Of a DNA stretch of 64,000 bases, positions 59,727 through 64,000 are shown in pieces. The stretch is from Arthrobacter sp. SLBN-112 (GTDB taxonomy: Bacteria; Actinomycetota; Actinomycetes; Actinomycetales; Micrococcaceae), in assembly GCF_006715225.1 (NCBI RefSeq), contig NZ_VFMU01000001.1, forward strand, positions 930,001 through 994,000, read 5' to 3'. A model generated the notes under the pieces. It was given only the letters and a program-made list of their open reading frames with translations. It searched no databases and was not told the origin of the DNA. The first letter of the stretch is position 1; each line of letters begins with the position of its first letter. Both the position numbers and the translations under genes were made by a program.

Positions 59727-60934
59727 CAGAGCGCTCCTTCCTGCCGGGCCGCAGCCGCGGCAGGCTCTGCGGCTGTACGGGCCCGGGCCACCAGCAGCTC
59801 CGCCGTGGGCTGGTGCCGCACCACGCCATCGTGGGTGAGGCAGGCGCCGGCCACCACTTCGTCGTCGAAATCCAGGTTCAGGATGCCGGCGGCGTCGTCC
59901 GCGCGGACCAGCAGGGCCAGCAGGTTGGCCACGTTCTTGGCGTAGAGGCGGGAGGCGTCCGAGGCCATGGCCGAAGCCGGGTCCTTGAGGCCTACCAGGG
60001 TGATGTGCCCGGTTCCGTCGGCGGTGGGGATCGGGATGTCCTGGCCCGGCACCGACCCTTCCACGTTGCCGCCGGATTCCGCGGCGAGGTCGATCACGAC
60101 GGATCCCGGCCGCATGCCCTGCACCATCTCGCGCGTCACCAAAAGGGGCGCCGGCCGCCCGGGGACTGCCGCCGTCGTAATCAATACGTCCGATTGCGCC
60201 ACGTGCGGCGCCAGCAACTGCCGCTGCCGGGTGCCGGCGTCGGAGCTCAGCTGCCGGGCGTAGCCGCCGGCCGCCTCCGCCGTCTCGAGGTCCAGGCGGA
60301 TGAAGGTGCCTCCCATGGAGGCGACCTCGTCCGCGGAGGCGGGGCGGATATCGTTGGCGAAAACCCGGGCACCCAGGCGCTTGGCGGTGCCGATGGCCTG
60401 AAGTCCAGCCACACCGGCGCCGAGCACCAGGACCCGGGCGGGCGGGACGGTGCCGGCGGCGGTCATGTACAGCGGAAAGAAGCGGGGCAGCCGGATGGCC
60501 GCCTCCAGCACGCAGCGGTACCCGGCCACCAGCGCCTGGGAAGTCAGGGCGTCCATGGACTGGGCGCGGGAAATGCGGGGCACCAGTTCCATGGCAAAGG
60601 AGGTCACCCCGTTGTCCGCGAGCGCCTGCACGGCCGGCAGTTCGGACGACGGCGACGCGAGCCCCACGGTGACGGTGCCCCTTTTCAGGGACGCGGCAGT
60701 GTGCGGGTCAAGGGGGCGGACGTGGGCGAGGATGTGGAGGGCAGCAATGTCCAGCTCCGGGACGATGGTGGCGCCGGCCTTTTCGTATTCCTGATCAGCA
60801 TGCCCCGCGGCGTCCCCTGCCCCGGTTTCCACCAGGACCTCCAGCCCCAAACCTGCCAGTTGCCGGACGGTGTCCGGAGTGGCGGAAACGCGCCGCTCAC
60901 CCTCCCGGCGTTCCCGCGGTATGCCCAGTTTCAC
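59726..60934 (-). CDS. pntA: NAD(P) transhydrogenase alpha subunit, NAD-binding part
   Basis: The soluble NAD(H)-binding domain I, 402 residues, first gene of the pnt operon. VKLGIPRERREGERRVSATP is the AlaDH/PNT N-terminal signature and [32 protein letters not shown] the Rossmann fold; VVIDLAAESGGNVEGS is also typical. The GTG at 60934 has GGGAG seven bases upstream; the frame runs further up but without family residues. Stop and next start share one base (TGATG). Confidence 0.95.
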   Translation of the reverse strand: MKLGIPRERREGERRVSATPDTVRQLAGLGLEVLVETGAGDAAGHADQEYEKAGATIVPELDIAALHILAHVRPLDPHTAASLKRGTVTVGLASPSSELPAVQALADNGVTSFAMELVPRISRAQSMDALTSQALVAGYRCVLEAAIRLPRFFPLYMTAAGTVPPARVLVLGAGVAGLQAIGTAKRLGARVFANDIRPASADEVASMGGTFIRLDLETAEAAGGYARQLSSDAGTRQRQLLAPHVAQSDVLITTAAVPGRPAPLLVTREMVQGMRPGSVVIDLAAESGGNVEGSVPGQDIPIPTADGTGHITLVGLKDPASAMASDASRLYAKNVANLLALLVRADDAAGILNLDFDDEVVAGACLTHDGVVRHQPTAELLVARARTAAEPAAAAARQEGAL

Positions 60935-61029
60935 CTGGCAGCTCCCTCTTCCCGACAAACAGTGCAGCGGCTCTGCTGCACGCAGTTGGCTAGAGTCTAG
61001 GGCCACTGCTGCCGGGACGGGAGTGGGGC

Positions 61030-61157
61030 GGCCCGCTTGGATGGCAAACAGTTATCTCGCGCCGCGTGCCGATCTGCGCAGCGACGGTCCGGTTCGCTGC
61101 GCGGGGACTGTCCCTGCGCAGCGGGACTGGAGGCGGCTGCGCAGTGCGGGGTGCCTG
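61030..61157. repeat. CTGCGCAG repeat and hairpin cluster
   Basis: The octamer CTGCGCAG occurs three times (61074-61081, 61114-61121, 61137-61144), with a variant CTGCGCGG at 61097-61104. A perfect 9-bp stem GCGCAGCGA/TCGCTGCGC (61076-61084 with 61094-61102) stands among them. The cluster lies between the IclR stop and pntA. It could end the pca transcript, but no T-run is present. Confidence 0.6.
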
Positions 61158-61970
61158 CTACCCCCGGGCCGTGAGGTCTGCCGAGATGAGCTTCGCGGTG
61201 GCCACGATCTCCTGCGCAACTGATGCCAGGTAGGCGTCCCGGTCCGGTTTGGCCTCCACGGACTGGGCCTGCAGGGACACGTTCACCGCGGCCACCACTT
61301 TGGACCCGTCGTACACAGGAGCGGCTACGGACATCAGGCCCAGCTCCAGTTCCTGGTCCAGCAGGCACCATCCTTGGGCGCGGACGGTTTCCAGGACAGC
61401 CAGCAGGTCCTGGACAGAGCCGAGGGCACGCGGTGTCAGCGGTTTGATGTCGGCAGCAGCAAGGTAGGCCTTGAGCTCTGCCGGCGGCAGGTGTGCAAGC
61501 AGCACACGGCCCATCGACGTCGCGTAGGCCGGGAAGCGGGTGCCCACCGTGATGCCGATGGTCATGATCCGGCGCGTGGTCACGCGGGCGATGTAGGCGA
61601 TGTCCGTGCCGTCCAGCACGGCGGCGGAGGTGGACTCCCCCAGTTTGAGCGAGAGCTCCTCCAGGTGCGGCTGCGCCAGCTGCGGCAGGGACAGCCCCGA
61701 AAGGTACGCGTACCCCAGCTGGAGGACCTTGGCCGTCAGCGCGAACGTCTTGCCGTCGGTGCGCACATAGCCCAGCTCCACCAGGGTGTGCAGGAACCGG
61801 CGTGCGGTGGCCCGGGTCAGACCGGTGCGGCCTGCCACCTCGGTGAGCGTCATGACCGGACGCTCGGCGTCGAAGGCACGGATTACGGCCAGGCCCCGGG
61901 CCAGCGACTGGACATACTGGTCGCTGGCCTGGGGGGCGGGCTGGTTATCGGTACCTGCGGCGTCGGTCAT
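61158..61970 (-). CDS. IclR family regulator of the pca genes
   Basis: A 270-residue IclR protein. The HTH region is YVQSLARGLAVIRAFDAERPVMTLTEVAGRTGLTRATARRFLHTLVELGYVR. The ligand domain includes LSLKLGESTSAAVLDGTDIAYIARVTTRRIMTIGITVGTRFPAYATSMGRVLLAHLP, the pattern of PcaR, PcaU and PobR. It starts 23 bp after the pcaJ stop on the same strand, so it is probably co-transcribed as last gene and controls the pca operon. Response to beta-ketoadipate or protocatechuate is inferred. Confidence 0.92.
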   Translation of the reverse strand: MTDAAGTDNQPAPQASDQYVQSLARGLAVIRAFDAERPVMTLTEVAGRTGLTRATARRFLHTLVELGYVRTDGKTFALTAKVLQLGYAYLSGLSLPQLAQPHLEELSLKLGESTSAAVLDGTDIAYIARVTTRRIMTIGITVGTRFPAYATSMGRVLLAHLPPAELKAYLAAADIKPLTPRALGSVQDLLAVLETVRAQGWCLLDQELELGLMSVAAPVYDGSKVVAAVNVSLQAQSVEAKPDRDAYLASVAQEIVATAKLISADLTARG

Positions 61971-61993
61971 GGTTACCAATCCTAGGGCCGTCC

Positions 61994-62662
61994 TCAGGCG
62001 CCGGCTTTGAGGGGAACGGGCACCAGTTCCTGGAGCTCCTCGAGGGTGCAGCCGAAGGTTTCACGGACGGTGACGCCCTCGGGGCCGGTGAGGAACACGG
62101 CTTTGTCGGTGTAGACGCGGGTCACGCAGCCGACGCCGGTGATGGGGTAGGTGCAGGACTCGACGATCTTGGAGGCGCCTTCGCGGGTCAGGAGGGTCAT
62201 CATGACGAAGACGTCCTTGGCCCCGGTAGCCAGGTCCATGGCACCGCCGACGGCGGGAATCGCCCCGGGTGCCCCGGTGTGCCAGTTCGCCAGGTCACCG
62301 GTGGCGGATACCTGGAAGGCGCCCAGGACACAGATGTCCAGGTGCCCGCCGCGCATGATCGCGAATGAATCGGCGTGGTGGAAGTAGGACGCCCCGGGGA
62401 GCTCGGTCACGGGGATCTTGCCCGCGTTGATGAGGTCGCCGTCGATCTGGTCCCCTTCAGCAGCAGGGCCCATGCCAAGCATCCCGTTCTCCGTGTGGAG
62501 GGTGATGTTCTGTTCGTCAGTGAGGTAATTGGAGACCAGGGTGGGCTGCCCGATTCCAAGGTTCACGAAGGAGCCCGGTGCGATGTCCCTGGCCACCAGC
62601 CGGGCGAGGTCGTCCCGGCCCAGCGGTGTGGTGGAGGTCTGGAGCGTTGTTGCGGTGCTCAT
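61994..62662 (-). CDS. pcaJ: 3-Oxoacid (3-oxoadipate) CoA-transferase subunit B
   Basis: Beta subunit of the enzyme that moves CoA from succinyl-CoA to 3-oxoadipate. The 222-residue protein has VARDIAPGSFVNLGIGQPTLVSNYL, the catalytic glutamate region LHTENGMLGMGP, and INAGKIPVTELPGASYFHHADSFAIMRGGHLDICVLGAFQV, all standard for PcaJ/ScoB. Its ATG follows the pcaI stop by one base. The neighbouring thiolase of the pathway supports pcaJ rather than a ketone-body scoB. Confidence 0.93.
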   Translation of the reverse strand: MSTATTLQTSTTPLGRDDLARLVARDIAPGSFVNLGIGQPTLVSNYLTDEQNITLHTENGMLGMGPAAEGDQIDGDLINAGKIPVTELPGASYFHHADSFAIMRGGHLDICVLGAFQVSATGDLANWHTGAPGAIPAVGGAMDLATGAKDVFVMMTLLTREGASKIVESCTYPITGVGCVTRVYTDKAVFLTGPEGVTVRETFGCTLEELQELVPVPLKAGA

Positions 62663-62663
62663 C

Positions 62664-63365
62664 TCACGCTGCCTTTTCGGTGGTGGTGGAGGTGCCTGCG
62701 CCGCTGCCGGCAACCTTGACGATGCTGTTGACGTAGATCCCCGGGGTGACGACGTTCTCCGGGTCCAGCGCGCCCGTGGGGACGATCTCCGAGACCTGGA
62801 CGATGGTCTGCTTTGCCGCCGCCGCCATGATGGGGCCGAAGTTCCGGGCGGTCTTGCGGTACACCAGGTTGCCCTTGCCGTCGGCCTTGAGGGCCTTGAT
62901 CAGGGCGACGTCGGCGTGGATGGGGGTTTCGAACACCTGCCATTTGCCGTCCAGGAACCGGGTTTCCTTACCCTCGGCCAGCATGGTGCCGTACCCGGTG
63001 GGGGTGAAGAACCCGCCGATTCCAGCCCCGGCAGCCCGGATCCGCTCGGCGAGATTGCCCTGCGGCACCAGCTCCAGCTCGATCTGCCCGGCCTTGTACT
63101 TGGCGTCGAAGTGCCAGGAATCGGACTGCCGGGGGAAGGAGCAGATCATCTTCTTCACCCGGCCTTCCTTGATAAGGAGGGCCAGACCCTGGTCACCCTG
63201 GCCGGCGTTGTTGTTCACCACGGTCAGGTCCGTGGCGCCGCATTCGAGCAGGGCGTCGATCAGTTCGAACGGCTGCCCGGCGTTGCCGAACCCGCCAATC
63301 ATCACGGTGGAGCCGTCCTTGATACCGGCCACGGCCTCCTGGACGGAATCTACGAAGTTCAGCAT
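62664..63365 (-). CDS. pcaI: 3-Oxoacid (3-oxoadipate) CoA-transferase subunit A
   Basis: Alpha subunit of the same CoA-transferase, 233 residues. VQEAVAGIKDGSTVMIGGFGNAGQPFELIDALLECGATDLTVVNNNAG is the family signature with its glycine-rich CoA-binding loop; RFLDGKWQVFETPIHADVALIKALKAD follows. The start ATG shares one base with the thiolase stop (TAATG), so the three genes are coupled. Confidence 0.93.
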   Translation of the reverse strand: MLNFVDSVQEAVAGIKDGSTVMIGGFGNAGQPFELIDALLECGATDLTVVNNNAGQGDQGLALLIKEGRVKKMICSFPRQSDSWHFDAKYKAGQIELELVPQGNLAERIRAAGAGIGGFFTPTGYGTMLAEGKETRFLDGKWQVFETPIHADVALIKALKADGKGNLVYRKTARNFGPIMAAAAKQTIVQVSEIVPTGALDPENVVTPGIYVNSIVKVAGSGAGTSTTTEKAA

Positions 63366-64000
63366 TACTGGTCCTTTCCAGCGGTGACGTTTTCGAGCAC
63401 GACGGCCAGGCCCTGGCCCACGCCGATGCAGATCGCCGCGACGCCCCAACGTTCGCCGGAGACCTGCAGGGACCGGGCCAGGGTGCCCAGGATCCGGGTT
63501 CCGGAAGCACCCAGCGGGTGGCCCATGGCGATGGCCCCGCCGTGCCGGTTCACAATCGAGGGGTCGATGCCCCAGGCGTTGATGCAGGCGAGGGACTGGG
63601 CGGCAAAGGCTTCGTTAAGTTCGACGGCGCCCACCTGGTCCCAGCCGATGCCCGCCTTCGCGAGCGCCTTGTTTGCCGCCTCCACGGGGGCGTAGCCGAA
63701 GTACTGCGGATCATTCGCATGCGCCCCGCGCCCGGCAATCCGGGCCAGCGGGTCCAGCCCCAGCAGCCCGGCGGCAGCCTCGCTGCCCACCCATGCCGCG
63801 GAGGCGCCGTCGGACAACGGCGAAGCATTCCCGGCAGTGACCGTGCCGCCGACCTCGGCGCCCTCGGGCTCGTTACGGAACACGGTCTTCAGGGCGGCGA
63901 GCTTCTCGGCGGTGGAGCCTGGCCGAATGCCCTCGTCCCGGACCAGGTCCGTGCCTGGCACCGGCGTCACAAGGTTGTCGTAGAACCCCTCGTCCCATGC
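63365..64000 (-). CDS. pcaF: 3-Oxoadipyl-CoA thiolase (5' part beyond window)
   Basis: Splits 3-oxoadipyl-CoA to succinyl-CoA and acetyl-CoA, the last step of the beta-ketoadipate pathway. The frame is open to the window edge, so the N-terminus with the first active-site cysteine is missing. The visible part has ELNEAFAAQSLACINAWGIDPSIVNRHGGAIAMGHPLGASGTRI (thiolase signature 2 with catalytic His) and AICIGVGQGLAVVLENV (signature 3, where the active-site Cys is in AICIG). Coupling to pcaI favours PcaF over a fatty-acid thiolase. Confidence 0.9.
   Translation of the reverse strand, partial: AWDEGFYDNLVTPVPGTDLVRDEGIRPGSTAEKLAALKTVFRNEPEGAEVGGTVTAGNASPLSDGASAAWVGSEAAAGLLGLDPLARIAGRGAHANDPQYFGYAPVEAANKALAKAGIGWDQVGAVELNEAFAAQSLACINAWGIDPSIVNRHGGAIAMGHPLGASGTRILGTLARSLQVSGERWGVAAICIGVGQGLAVVLENVTAGKDQ

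Noticed and set aside
59813..61000. 395-codon open frame opposite pntA
   Set aside because: Shadow of the pntA coding strand with repetitive Gly/Arg/His content.
1..64000. CRISPR arrays, rRNA and tRNA genes, prophage
   Set aside because: No regular spaced repeats, no rRNA-like segments, no complete cloverleaf and no phage structural genes were seen; the YvlD-like gene is a chromosomal family despite its holin name.

Overview
The window is high-GC DNA densely packed with genes. Short or one-base stop/start overlaps, GTG starts and several apparently leaderless starts are common. The gene set (Ald with a PucR-type regulator, three-gene PntAB, a branched-chain-type 2-oxoacid dehydrogenase operon, pob/pca aromatic catabolism, fused mannitol EIICBA) points to a free-living, soil-type actinobacterium, most likely Arthrobacter or Pseudarthrobacter (Micrococcaceae). 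The genus is inferred from gene content and protein style; no rRNA or tRNA was seen.

Layout. 1-2.2 kb: GNAT gene, then a MarR regulator and an MFS exporter (cut by the window edge) behind twin TTAGGN3CCTAA palindromes. 2.3-8.3 kb: mannitol PTS locus (TetR, mtlA, mtlD) divergent from ptsI. 8.3-9.5 kb: excisionase-type HTH protein coupled to an alpha/beta hydrolase. 9.5-12.2 kb: PucR-type regulator divergent from ald, closed by a very long hairpin shared with a convergent Gfo/Idh/MocA oxidoreductase. 13.3-19.3 kb: peptide-type ABC transporter with a fused double ATPase. 19.5-24.1 kb: TetR/flavin reductase pair, GerMN-like lipoprotein, aminotransferase, universal stress protein and a small membrane protein. 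24.1-25.75 kb: an IS110-family element whose noncoding end can fold like a bridge RNA. 25.8-31.4 kb: PAP2-like protein, branched-chain-type 2-oxoacid dehydrogenase E1/E2 operon, HisC-like aminotransferase. 31.5-39.7 kb: YvlD-like membrane protein, secreted glycosidase-like protein, a WXG100-like/hydrolase pair, purB, phosphatase, a Ser/Thr kinase with a small partner, MarR and GNAT. 39.8-44.4 kb: thioesterase and an iron/phosphonate-type ABC transporter. 44.4-51.6 kb: FAD monooxygenase, pobA-iclR-pcaK module for 4-hydroxybenzoate, FUSC protein, ACT-domain membrane protein, HPP protein. 51.7-57.0 kb: a five-gene catabolic operon (MFS, GntR, hydantoin racemase-like, hydantoinase-like, arylmalonate decarboxylase/maleate isomerase-like) with a clear promoter and operator. 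57.0-64 kb: diacylglycerol kinase-like gene, pntAB, IclR regulator and the pcaF-I-J end of the beta-ketoadipate pathway (pcaF cut by the window edge).

How the genes work together. Mannitol import, phosphorylation and oxidation (mtlA, mtlD, with ptsI supplying phosphate; no HPr is in the window) form one unit. 4-Hydroxybenzoate is imported (pcaK) and hydroxylated to protocatechuate (pobA); the final thiolytic steps of that pathway lie at the right end (pcaIJF), though ring cleavage is not present. The most unusual items are the IS110 noncoding RNA candidate, the hydantoinase plus single-cysteine decarboxylase-like operon, and the WXG100-like/hydrolase pair.
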